From Hyperoodon ampullatus (taxonomy: Eukaryota; Chordata; Mammalia; Artiodactyla; Ziphiidae), in assembly GCA_949752795.1 (NCBI GenBank), contig CATKHW010000062.1:434001-498000 (forward strand): 64,000 nucleotides of DNA, read 5' to 3'. Position 1 is the first letter of the stretch; each line of letters starts with the position of its first letter. This document shows, in pieces, positions 37,381-49,265 of the stretch. Position numbers and translations under genes: made by a program. The notes under the pieces are model-generated. The model worked only from the letters and a program-made list of their open reading frames with translations, was not told the origin of the DNA and made no database searches.

Positions 37381-40088
37381 TCATTGTGATGACAATAGCC
37401 TGAAGCATTATGATGATGGGCATGGTGCATTGTGATGACAGGGTTCATGGATCATTGAGATAAAAAGGGACATGGAGCATTGTGATTACAGGGGTCTTGG
37501 AGCATTGTGATGAGAAGGGTCATGGAGCCTTGTGATGACAAGGCCATGGAACATCGTGGTGGCAGGGGTCATGGAGCATTGTTATCACAGGGGTAATGGA
37601 GCATTGTGATGGCAAGGGCATGGAACATTTGTCTGAAAAGTTTCATGGATTATTGTGATGAGAGTGGGCATGGAGCATTGTGATGACAAGGGCACGGAAC
37701 ACAGTGATACATGGGTCATGGAGGTTTGTAATGACAAGGGCATGGAGCATTGTGATGAGAAGGGCATCGAGCAGTGTGATGACAAGCACCATGGAGCTTT
37801 TTGATGACAATTGCATGGAACAATGTGATGAGAGGTTTCATGGAGTATTGTGATGACAATGGCATGGAGCATTGTGATGCCAAGGGTCATGGAGCTTTGT
37901 GATGACAAAGGTCATGGAGCATTTTGATGACAAGGGCGTGGTGCATTGTGATGAGAAGGGCAGGGAACATTGTGATGACATTGTCATGGACCAATTTGAT
38001 GAAAAGTGTCATGGAACATTTTGATGAGAGGCGTTATGTAACATTGTGATGTTAGGGGTCATGGAGCATTTTGATGAAAAGGCTCATGGAGCATTTTGAT
38101 GACAGGGGTTATGGAACATTGTGATGTCAGGGATCATCAAACATTGTGATGATAAGTGCATGTAGCATTGTGATGACAGGAGTCATGGAACATTGTGATG
38201 ACAGGGTTGAGGGAGTATTGTGATGAATAGTGATGTAACATTGTGATATCAGTGGTGAGAGAGCATTTTGATTTGAAGTGCATGGAGCATTGTGATGACA
38301 AGGTTTATGGAGCATTGTGATGACAAGATTGTGGAGCACTGTGACGACAAGCGCATGGTGCATTGTGATGACATGGGTCATGGAGCATTGTGCTGACAAG
38401 TGCATGGAGCATTGTGATGACAAGGGTCATGGAGCATTGTGCTGAGAAAGGCATAGAGCATTGTGATGACAAGGGTCAAAGAGCATTGTGATGAAATGTT
38501 CATGAAGCATTGTGGTTAAAAAGGTCACAGAGACTGTTGATGACAAGGGCATGGACCATTGTGATGACAAAGGTCATGAAGCCTTGTGATGACTGGAGTC
38601 ACGGAGCATTGTGATGACAGGGGTCATGGAGCATTGTGATAACAAGGGCATGGGGCATTGTGATGACAAGGGCATGGAGCATTGGTCTAATAAGTTTCAT
38701 GGCTTATTGCGATGACAGTTGGAATGGTGCATTGTGATGACAAGGACATGGAGCATTGTGATGACCAGGTCATTCATTATTGTGAAGCCAGGTGTCAGGG
38801 AGCATTGTGATGACATATGTAATGGCCCATTGTGATGACAATGCCATGGAGCATTGTGATGCCAAGTGTCATGGAGGATTCTGATGACAAAGGTAATGGA
38901 GCATTGTGATGACAATGGCTTGGAGCATTGTGATGACAAGGGTCAGGGAGCATTGTGCTGACAAGTGCATGGAAAATTGTGATGACAAGCGACATGGAGC
39001 ATTCTGATGACAAGCTTGTGGAGTATTTTGATGAAAATGGCATGGAGCATTGTGATGAAAACGGCATGGTGCATTTTGATGAAAAAGGCATGGAGCCTTT
39101 TTGTGACAGGGTTCAAGGAGCATTCTGATGACAAGTGTCAGGGAGCATTGTGATGACAAGTGTATCGAGAATTGTGATGACAAAGGTCATGGAGCATTGT
39201 GATGAAAAGGGCATGGAGTATTGTGATGACAGGCATCATGGAGCATTGTGATGACAAGTGTTATGGAACATTGTGATCACAAGGGTTTGGAGCATTGTGA
39301 TGACAGAGGTCATGGAGCATAGGGCTGAAAATGTTCATGGAGCATTGTGATGACAAGGGAATGGAGCATTGTGATGACAAGAGTCCCGGATCATTGTGTT
39401 GTCAGGTGATATTGACCGTTGTGATGACTGTGGTCATGGAGCATTGTGATGATATTGGTCATGGAGCATTGTGATGAGAAGGTCATGGAGCATTGGGCTG
39501 AAAATGTTCATGGAGTATTGTGATGACAGGGGTCAAGAAGCATTGTGATGATAAGGGAATGGGGCATTTTGATGAAAATGTCCTGGAGCATTGTGATGAG
39601 AAGACCATGGAGCCTTGTGATGACAAGTCTCATGGAGCATTCTGATGAAAAGGGGCATGGACCATTGTGATTACAGGGGTCTTGGAGCATTGTGATCACA
39701 AGGGCATGGAGCATTGTGATGAGAAGGCCATGGAGCATTCTGATGACATGCATCATGGAGCTTTGTGATGACAAGGGCATGGAGCATTGTGATTACAGGG
39801 GTCTTGGAGCATTGTGATGAAAATGGCATGGATCACTGTGATGAAAAAGGCATGGAGCCTTGTCATGAAAGGGTTCAGGGAGCATACTGATGGCAAGAGT
39901 CAGGGAGCATTGTGATGACATGTGTATTGCACATTGTGATGACAAATGTCATGGGCATTGTGATGAGAAGTCCATGGATAATTGTGATGAGTAGCGTCAT
40001 GGGGTATTGTGATGACAAGTGTTATGGAACATTGTGATCACAAGGGTTTGGAGCATTGTGATGACAGAGGTCATGGAGCATTTTGATT
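37381..40088 (+). repeat. Minisatellite superblock 5 (2708 bp)
   Basis: Same landmark at both ends. Variant order is related to, but less similar to, that of superblocks 1-3. Confidence 0.8.
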
Positions 40089-41147
40089 TCATTGTGATGG
40101 CAAGAGCATGAAGCATTATGATGATGGGCATGGTGCATTGAGATGACAGGGTTCATGGAGCGTTGTGATGAAAGGTGGCATGGAGCTTTGGTCTGACAAG
40201 TTTCATGGATTATTTTGATGACAGTGGGCATGGCACTTTGTGATGACAAGGGCATGGAGCATTGTGATGACAAGGTCATGGAGTATTGTGAAGACAGGTG
40301 TCAGGGAGCATTGTGATGACATATGTCATGTTCCACTGTGATGACAATAGCACGGAGCATTGTGATGCCAAGTGTCATGGAGGATTGTTGTGACAAAGGT
40401 AAAGGAGCATTGTGATGATAAGCGCATGGAGCATTGAGATGACAAGGGCCATTGATAATTTTAATGTCCATGTCGTGAAACATTGTGATGACAAGCGCAT
40501 GGAGCTTCCTATGACAGGGTTCATGGAGCATTGCGATGACAAGTGCATGGAGTATTGTTATGACAAGAGCATATAACATTGTGATGAGAAGTGCCATGGA
40601 GCACTGTGATGACAAGGACGTGGAGAATTGTGAGGACAAGGGACATTGAGCTTTGAGATGACCAGGGCATGGAGCATTGTGATGGCAAAGCCGTGGAGCA
40701 TTGTGATGAGAAGACCTTGGGTAATTGTGATGACGAGCATCATGGAGCACTGTAATGACAAGGGGCATGAAGCATTGTGATGACAGGGGTCATGGAGCAT
40801 TGTGATGACAAGGGCAAGGAGCATTGTGATGACAAGGGTACGGAACATTGTGATGAAAAGTGCCATTGAAAATTTTGATGATAAAGTCTTGAAGCATTGT
40901 GATGACAAACACTTGGAGCTTCCTATGACAGGGGTCATGGAACATTGCAATGACAAGTGCATGGAGAATTGTGATGAAACGAGCATGTAACTTTGTGATG
41001 AGAAGTGTCATGTAGCATTGTGATGACAAGTACGTGGAGAATTGTTATGACAAGGGACATGGAGCATTGTGATAACCAGGGAATGGAGCATTGTGATGAC
41101 AGGGGTCATGGAGCATTATTATGACAAGGGCCATGGTGCATTCTGAT
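40089..41147 (+). repeat. Minisatellite right end (partial superblock 6)
   Basis: Starts with a changed landmark (GGCAAGAGC in place of GACAATAGC) and runs to the junction with sat2 at about 41146-41150. Confidence 0.8.
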
Positions 41148-42315
41148 ATAAGATATCACTTATGAAGGGAATGTAAACCTGGCTACATATGAACTGAATT
41201 AGGAAAGAGAACAGAGTCTCAGATTTAGAAAACACTCTTATGCTTGCTTAAGGGGGAAGGAGAGGTGGGGAGACACACAAAACCAGAGTTTGATATTAAC
41301 ACAGGTACCGTTCCATAATCCAAATACAGAAGAGACAAGCCCAACTCCTTCCTCAGTGAATGGGACTCAACACCCCTATTCCCCACAGAGAAATATATCT
41401 GACTAGTAAGGATCTTAAAACCTATGTATTGATATGTCTCCATAAGGGAACCAAGTGTGTCTAGAATGACATAAACACGGCAGTGAGAATCAGCTCAAAC
41501 CCACTATAAAAAGGAATTTCAAAACAAAACAAAGAAACAGTGAAATTCTTACACAATACCTTCAGGGGTTCTGATGAAACTTGGAATGACCCTATCTACA
41601 ACGACAGCTGGATGTGGCATAAGGCTGTTCACTTGGGTCTGAGAGGATTGGTGAGATTGGGTGAGAAAATGCAGACCGTTTAAAGCAATAATACCTGGCA
41701 CCCATTCCATGGTTCCCAACTCTCCAGGTAGAAGGGAATATCACTACAGTTATAACATGTATGGGAAACCTAGAGAATGGACACCCTCTGATGGTGAAAG
41801 GTTTCTAAAACTCTACTAATTTTTTCTCTCCATGTGCTCCCGCTTGACATTCCAACTGCCTTAATATCAATCTCCCAACTTGGAGAGTCAGCCCCTATAA
41901 CCTCCTGGGTCGCAAAGTTGGCACATTGTGCAGAGGATATAAGGGAAGAGGGAGAACCAATGAGAGAGTAGCTGTAGGCATTTGGACGGCCACATGTCAC
42001 TCTAATTTCCCGTCACGAAGAAGAATTAACCAAACTCTCAGCCTGCCCCACCTGCATAACTAGTATAGGTCCTGAAGCAAAATTGTGGGTTTGCAGTCAG
42101 CTCACAAAAACACAAGATGAAAAATGGAGCTCAGGGGCACAGCAATTCACTAACTTGCAAAGTTATACAGGACTACTCTCTTCCAAAAATCTGTTGAGGA
42201 AAAGCCATGAGGCGGACTTGAAAATGAGGGAGATTTTCACGAAACAGATTTCCAGAAGTACATTGGAATCGCCTTTAAACACAGGAAAAGCATCACAACT
42301 TCGACAATTATGGAA
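41148..42315 (+). repeat. sat2 monomer right of the minisatellite (partial)
   Basis: Resumes the monomer interrupted at 24305, beginning at the TAAGATATCACTTATGAAGG stretch, which is the very end of the L1 ORF2-derived part. About 396 bp that lie between this point and the left junction in other monomers (compare 44226-44622) are absent. Confidence 0.9.
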
Positions 42316-44053
42316 TTGTCCATAAAGGGCGCATGCGTTTTCTCCTGAATATATTCAGGAGAAAACACATACACCCATTTTGGCCAACCAAGCAACCGCA
42401 CAATGCAAATCTGAACTACAAAGAAGTATCACTTCCCACCAGTCAAAAGGGATATCCGTAAAATGTGTAAAAACCAGAAAGGCAAGAGGGTCTCTGGAGA
42501 ACAGGGAGCCTTGTTATGCTGATGGGTGGGATGTAGATTGCCAACAGCCACTCTGGAGGAGTGCACTGTGTTCCCTAAAAGAATTAAACAACTGAGCTTC
42601 ACAACCTAAGGCACTTCCAGTCATGGGAATATACCTTGGGAAAATTGAAAATCAATAAGACACAGCCAACCCAAAATATAGGGCAGCACTGCTTACAAGA
42701 ACCTCGACTTCGGGACACATTAAATATCCCAGTAAAGACAAAAATAGTAAAGAAATTGTGGTACATACATACGATGGAATATCCCTCAGCCATGAAATCA
42801 ATGTCATAAGGCCAGTAGCAGCATAATGAGTGGATTCATGTACGATGATTCTAACTGAAATAAGTCACACAGAAAAAGAAACTTATCATAAGATATCACT
42901 TATGAAGGTCTTGTAAACATGGCTACACATGAACTGAATTAGGAAAGAGAAGAGTCTCACATTTAGAAAACACTCTTATGCCTGCTCAAGAGGAAAGGAG
43001 AGGTGGCGTGATGCATAAAACCAGAGTTTGATATTAGCACAGGTACGGTTGCATAATCCAAATACAGAATAGACAAGACCTACTCTTTCCTCAGTGAATG
43101 GGGCTCAACACCCCTATTCCCCGCAGAGTAGTATATCTGACTAGTAAGAATCTTAAAACCTATGTATTGATATGTCTCCATAAGGTAACCAAGTGTGTCT
43201 AGAACGACATAAACACGGCAAAGAGAATCAGCTCAAACCCACTATAAAAAGGAATTTCAAAACAAAACAAAGAAACAGTGAAATTCTTACACAATACCTT
43301 CAGGGGTTCTGATGAAACTTAGAATGACCCTATCTACAACGACAGCTGGATGTGGCATAAGGCTGGTCACTTGGGACTGAGAGGATTGGTGAGATTGGGT
43401 GAGAAAATGCAGACCGTTTAAAGCAATAATACCTGGCACCCATTCCATGGGTCCCAACTCTCCAGGTAGAAGGGAATATCACTACAGTTATAACATGTAT
43501 GGGAAACCTAGAGAATGGACACCATCTGATGGTGAAAGGTTTCTAAAACTCTACTAATTTTTTTCTCTCCTTGTGCACCAGTTTGACATTCCAACTGCTT
43601 TAGTATCAATCTCCCAAATTGGAGAGTCAGCACCTTTAACCTCCTGGTTCAGACAGTTGGCACGTTGTGCAGAGGATATAAGGGAAGAGGGAGAAACAAT
43701 TAGAGACTAGCTGTAGGCATTTGGATGGCCACATGTCACTCTAAATTCCCGTCACGAAGAAGAATTAACAAACTCTGAGCCAGCCCCCCCAATGGAACCA
43801 GTATAGGTCCTGAAGCAAAATTGTGGATTGGCAGTCAGCTCACAAAAACGCGAGTTGAAAAATGGAACTCAGGGGCACAGAAATTCACTAACTTGCAGAG
43901 TTATAAAGGACTACTCTCTTCCAAAAATCTGTTGAGATAAAGCCATGAGGCGGACTTGAAAATGAGGCAGAAGTGCACGAAACAGATTTCCAGAAGTACA
44001 TTGGAATCGCCTTTAAACACAGGAAAAGCATCACAACTTCGACAATTATGGAA
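42316..44053 (+). repeat. sat2 monomer 1
   Basis: 1738 bp, transitional type. The palindrome at 42316-42387 has about six arm mismatches (left arm begins TTGTCCATAAAGG). Confidence 0.92.
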
Positions 44054-45788
44054 TTGTCCATAAAGGGCGCATGCGTTTTCTCCTGAATATATTCAGGAGA
44101 AAACGCATACGCCCATTTTGGCCAACCAAGCAACCGCACAATGCAAATCTGCACTACAAAGATGTATCACTTCCAACCGGTCAAAAGGGACATCCGTAAA
44201 ATGTGTAAAAACAAGAAAGGCAAGACAGGATCTGGAGAAAAGGGAGCCTTGTTATGCGGAAGGGTGGGATGTAAATTGCCAACAGCCACTCTGGAGGAGT
44301 GCATTGTGTTCCCAAAAAGAAGAAAACAACAGTGCTTCACAACCTAAGGCACTTCCAGTCACGGGAATATACCTTGGGAAAATTGAAAATCAATAAGACA
44401 CAGCCACCCCAAAATTTATGGCAGCACTGCTTACAAGAACCTCGACTTCGGGACACCTTATATATCCCAGGAAAGACAAAAGTGGTAAAGAAATTGTGCT
44501 ACATACGTATGATGGAATATCCGTCAGCCATGAAGTCAATGTCATAAGGCCAGTAGCAGCATAATGACGGGATTCATGTACGATGATTCTAACTGAAAAA
44601 ATCACACAGAAAAAGAAACTTATCATAAGATATCACTTATGAAGGGTATATAAACATGGCTACACATGGAATGAATTAGGAAAGGGAACAGAGTCTCATA
44701 TTTAGAAAACACTCTTATGCATGCTTAAGGGGAAAGCAGAGGTGGGGTGATGAATAAAACCAGAGTTTGATATTAGCACAGGTACGGTTCCATAATCCAA
44801 ATACAGAATAGACAGGACCTACTACTTCCTCTGTGAACGGGACTCAAAACCCCATATTTCCCGGAGAGGAATATATCTTACTAGTAAGAATCTTAAAACC
44901 TATGTATTGATATGTCTCCATAAGGGAATCTAGAGTGTCTAGACTGGCATAAACATGGCAGCGAGAATCAGCTCAAACACACTAGAAAAGGAAATTCAAA
45001 AACAAAACAAAAGACAGGGAAATTCTTTAGAATTCCTTCAGGGTCTCTGATGATACCTGGAATGACCCTATAAAAAACGAGAGCTGGATGTGGCATAAGG
45101 CTGGACACTTGGGACTGAGAGGATTGGTGAGATTGGGTGAGCAAATGCAGACAATTTAAAACAATAATATGTGGCACCCATTCCATGGGTCCCAACTCTC
45201 CAGGTTGAAGGAACTATTACTACAGCTATAACATGTACGGGAAACCTAGAGAACGGACACACTGTGTATACAAAAGGTTTCTAAAACTCAAAGAATAGTC
45301 CCTCTCCTTGTGCTCCAGTTTGATTTTCCATCTGCTTTACTATCAATCTCCCAACTTGGAGAGACAGCCCCTTTAACCTCCTGGTTCGCACAGCTTTCCA
45401 ATTTGGCAGAGGATGAAAGGGAAGAGGGAGAACCAATGAGAGCGTAGCTGTTAGGCATTTGGACGGGCACATTTCTCTCTAATTTCCTGGCAGGAAGAAG
45501 AATTTACCAAATTCTCAGCCACACTCCGGGAACCAGTATAGGTCCTGAACCAAAATTTTGGACTTGCGGTCAGCTCACAAAAAACGAGTTGAAAAATGGA
45601 GCTCAGGGGCACAGCAATTCACAAAGTGGCCGAGTAATAAAGGACAACTATCCTCCAAAAATCTGTTGAGGGAAGGCAACGAGGCGGACTTGAAAGCAAG
45701 GCAGAATAGCAGGAAACAGATTTCAAGAGGTACGTTGGAATCACCTTTATAGCACAGGAAGAGGGGCACAACTTCGACAATGATGCAC
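44054..45788 (+). repeat. sat2 monomer 2
   Basis: 1735 bp, transitional type sharing the TTGTCCATAAAGG left arm with monomer 1. Palindrome at 44054-44125, imperfect. Confidence 0.92.
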
Positions 45789-47526
45789 TTGGCCAAAAAG
45801 GGCGTATGCGTTTTCTCCTGAATATATTAAGGAGAAAACGCATACGCACATTTTGGCCAAGCAAGCAAGCGGGCAATGCAAATCTGCACTACAGAGAAGT
45901 AGCACTTCCCACCGGTCAAAAGGGACATCCACAAAATGTGTAAAAACCAGAAAGGAAAGACAGGTCCTGGATATCAGGGAGCCTTGTTATGCTGATGGGC
46001 GGGATGTAAATTGCCAACTGCCTCTCTGGAGGAGTGCATTGTGTTCCCTAAAACAAGTAAAGAACAGAGCTACAGAGCCAAGGGCACTTCCAGTCTAGGG
46101 AATAAGCCTTGGGAAAACTGAAAATCAATAAGATAGAGCCACCCCAAAACTTAGGGCTGCACTGCTTACCAGGACCTCAACTTGGGTACACCTTAAATAT
46201 CCCAGGAAATATAAAAATGGTTCAAAAAATTGTGGTACTTACGTACGATGGAATATCCCTCAACCATGAAATCAATGTCATAAGACCAGTAGCAGCAAAA
46301 TGGGTGGATTCAGGTACGATGATTCTAAGTGAAATAAGTCACACAGAAAAAGAAACTTATCATAAGATATCACTTATGAAGATCCTGTAAACATGGCTAC
46401 ACTTGAACTGAGTTAGGAAAGAGAAGAGTGTCTCACATTTAGAAAACACTCTTATGCCTGCTTAAGGGGGAAGGAGAGGTGGGGTGATGCATAAAACCAG
46501 AGTTTGATATAAGCACAGGTACCGTTCCAAAAACCAACTATGGAATAGACAAGACCTACACCTTCCTCAGTGAAAGGGACTCAAAACCCCATATTTCCCG
46601 CAGAAGAATATATCTGACTACTAAGAATCTTAAAACCTATGTATTGATATGTCTCCGTAAGGGAATCAAGTGTGTCTAGACTGGCATAAACATGGCAGCG
46701 AGAATCAGCTCAAACCCACTATAAAAAGGAATTTCAAAAACAAAACAAAAAAACTGGGAAATTCTTTAAAATTCCTTCAGGGTCTCTGATGAAACCTGGA
46801 ATGACCCTATCTACAATGATAGCTGGATGTGGCATAAAGCTGGACACTTGGGACTGAGAGGATTGTGAGATTGGGTGAGCAAATGCAGACCCTTTAAAGC
46901 ACAAATGCCTGGCACCCATTCCATGGTTCCCAACTCTCCAGGTTGAAGGGAATATTACTACAGCTATAACATGTACGGGAAACCTAGAGAACGGACACAC
47001 TGTGAATACGAAAGGTTTCTAAAACTCAACGAATACTCCCTCTCCTGGTGCTCCGGTTTGACTTTCCATCTGCTTTACTATCAACCTCCCAACTTGGAGA
47101 GACAGCCCCTTTAACCTACTGGTTCGCACAGGTTGCCAATTTGGCAGAGGATGAAAGGGAAGAGGGAGAACCAATGAGAGAGTAGCTGTTAGGCATTTGG
47201 ACGGGCACATATCACTGTAATTTCCCGGCAGGAAGAAGAATTAACCAAAGTCTCAGCCCCCCACCGGGAACCAGTATAGGTCCTGAACCAAAATTTTGGA
47301 CTTGCGGTCAGCTCACCAAAAACGAGTTGAAAAATGGAGCTCAGGGGCACAGCAATTCACAGGCTGGCCGAGTAATAAAGGACAACTATCATCCAAAAAT
47401 CTGTTGAGGGATGGCAACGAGGCGGACTTGAAAGCGAGGCAGAATAGCAGGAAACTGATTTCAAGAGGTACGTTGGAATCGCCTTTAAAGCACAGGAAGA
47501 GGGGCACAACTTCGACAATGATGCAC
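45789..47526 (+). repeat. sat2 monomer 3
   Basis: 1738 bp. First copy of the core type. Palindrome at 45789-45860 with three mismatches. Confidence 0.93.
46740..47526 (+). repeat. Non-L1 half of a core sat2 monomer (representative)
   Basis: About 785 bp between the A-rich tail and the palindrome. The first ~480 bp (to about 47200) have no counterpart in sat1. The rest includes the core shared with sat1. I see no LTR, SINE or gene signature and cannot name the source. Confidence 0.7.
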
Positions 47527-47599
47527 TTGGCCAAAAAGGGCGTATGCGTTTTCTCCTGAATATATTCAGGAGAAAACGCATACGCCCTTTTTGGCCAAG
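47526..47599. repeat. Perfect 74-bp palindrome, sat2 monomer 4
   Basis: The arms (CTTGGCCAAAAAGGGCGTAT, then GCGTTTTCTCCTGAATA, and their exact complement) meet without a spacer at GAATA/TATTC. The next outer base pair (A at 47525, C at 47600) does not match. Such a sequence can extrude a cruciform or fold into a hairpin when single-stranded. Confidence 0.95.
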
Positions 47600-48480
47600 C
47601 AAGCAAGCGGGCAATGCAAATCTGCTCTACAGAGAAGTATCACTTCCCACCGGTCAAAAGGGACATCCACAAAATGTGTAAAAACCAGAAAGGCAAGACA
47701 GGCCCTGGAGAACAGGGAGCCTTGTTATGCTGATGGGCGGGATGTAAATTGCCAACTGCCTTTCTGGAGGAGTGCATTGTGTTCCCTAAAACAAGTAAAG
47801 AACAGAGCTACAGAGCCAAGGGCACTTCCAGTCTAGGGAATATACCTTGGGAAAACTGAAAATCAATAAGACAGAGCCACCCCAAGATTTAGGGCTGCAC
47901 TGCTTACAAGGACCTCAACTTGGGTACACCTTAAATATCCCAGGAAATATAAAAATGGTTCAAAAAATTGTGGTACTTACGTACGATGGTATATCCCTCA
48001 GCCATGAAATCAATGTCATAAGACCAGTAACAGCAAAATGGGTGGATTCAGGTACGATGATTCTAAGTGAAATAAGTCACACAGAAAAAGAAACTTATCA
48101 TAAGATATCACTTATGAAGATCCTGTAAACATGGCTACACTTGAACTGAGTTAGGAAAGAGAACAGCGTCTCACATTTAGAAAACACTCTTATGCCTGTT
48201 TAAGGGGGAAGGAGAGGTGAGGTGATGCATAAAACCAGAGTTTGATATAAGCACAGGTACCGTTCCAAAAACCAACTACGGAATAGACAAGACCTACACC
48301 TTCCTCAGTGAAAGGGACTCAAATCCCCATATTTCCCACAGAGGAATATATCTGACTAGTAAGAATCTTAAAACCTATGTACTGATATGTCTCTGTAAGG
48401 GAATCAAGTGTGTCTAGACTGGCATAAACATGGCAGCGAGAATCAGCTCAAACCCACTATAAAAAGGAATTTCAAAAACA
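47527..48480 (+). mobile_element. L1 3'-end-derived half of a core sat2 monomer (representative)
   Basis: From the palindrome to the A-rich AAAACAAAACAAAAAAAC end. It aligns in order with the last part of L1 ORF2 and its 3'UTR: AATGCAAATC (47616), GATGTAAATTGCCA (about 47741), a decayed TGGTATATCCCTCAGCCATG stretch (about 47986-48005), GAAATAAGTCACACAGAAAA (48069-48088), then 3'UTR to the tail. A 93-codon frame (47847-48128, with equivalents in most monomers) has a second half that is the altered C-terminus of L1 ORF2. Not a functional protein. Confidence 0.82.
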
Positions 48481-49265
48481 AAACAAAAAAACTGGGAAAT
48501 TCTTTACAATTCCTTGAGGGTCTCTGATGAAACCTGGAATGACCCTATCTACAATGACAGCTGGATGTGGCATAAGGAGGGACACTTGGGACTGAGACGA
48601 TTGGTGAGATTGGGTGAGCAAATGCAGACCCTTTAAAGCACAAATGCCTGGCACCCATTCCATGGGTCCCAACTCTCCAGGTTGAAGGGAATATTACTAC
48701 AGCTATAACATGTATGGGAAACGTAGAGAACGGACACACTGTGATTACGAAAGGTTTCTAAAACTCAACGAATAGTCCCTCTCCTGGTGCTCCGGTTTGA
48801 CTTTCCATCTGCTTTACTATCAACCTCCCAAGTTGGAGAGACAGCCCCTTTAACCTCCTGGTTCGCACAGGTTGCCAATTTGGCAGAGGATGAAAGGGTA
48901 GAGGGAGAACCAATGAGAGAGTAGCTGTTAGGCATTTGCACGGGCACATATCACTGTAATTTCCCGGCAGGAAGAAGAATTAACCAAAGTCTCAGCCACC
49001 CACCGGGAACCAGCATAGGACCTGAACCAAAATTGTGGACTTGCGGTCAGCTCACCAAAAACGAGTTGAAAAATGGAGCTCAGGGGCACAGCAATTCACA
49101 AACTGGCCGAGTAATAAAGGACAACTATCGTCCAAAAATCTGTTGAGGGAAGGCAACGAGGCGGACTTGAAAGCGAGGCAGAATAGCAGGAAACAGATTT
49201 CAAGTGGTACGTTGGAATCACCTTTAAAGCACAGGAAGAGGGGCACAACTTCGACAATGATGCAC
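47527..49265 (+). repeat. sat2 monomer 4
   Basis: 1739 bp. The palindrome is perfect (47526-47599). The six-monomer duplication begins inside this copy at 48724. Confidence 0.93.

Larger units (their letters stand above)
24306..41147 (+). repeat. 16.8-kb minisatellite of a ~25-bp unit, nested inside a sat2 monomer
   Basis: Roughly 670 units of 24-26 bp. The common unit is GCATTGTGATGACAAGGG followed by TCATGGA (or CATGGA). Frequent variants have ACAGGGG, AGAAGG or AAAAGGG in the middle. Each common unit contains a small inverted repeat, ATGAC-AAGG-GTCAT. Because 25 is not a multiple of three, every frame cycles through the unit, producing many long open frames on both strands that are not genes. 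The left flank (to 24305) and right flank (from 41148) are the two parts of one sat2 monomer. The array has longer-range order (see superblocks). Confidence 0.95.

Noticed and set aside
24584..41029. Many long open frames, especially on the - strand, rich in histidine, cysteine, serine and proline
   Set aside because: They are translations of a 25-bp tandem unit in cycling frames. The same phrases recur with the unit, frames start and stop with unit variants, and there is no independent coding signal.
24306..41147. CRISPR-like regular repeats
   Set aside because: The repeats are directly adjacent with no unique spacers, the unit varies continuously, and the genome is mammalian.
46109..46390. 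A conserved 93-codon sat2 protein
   Set aside because: Its second half is the altered C-terminus of L1 ORF2, and conservation follows from homogenisation of the satellite. The start codon is missing in one core monomer (near 51324).
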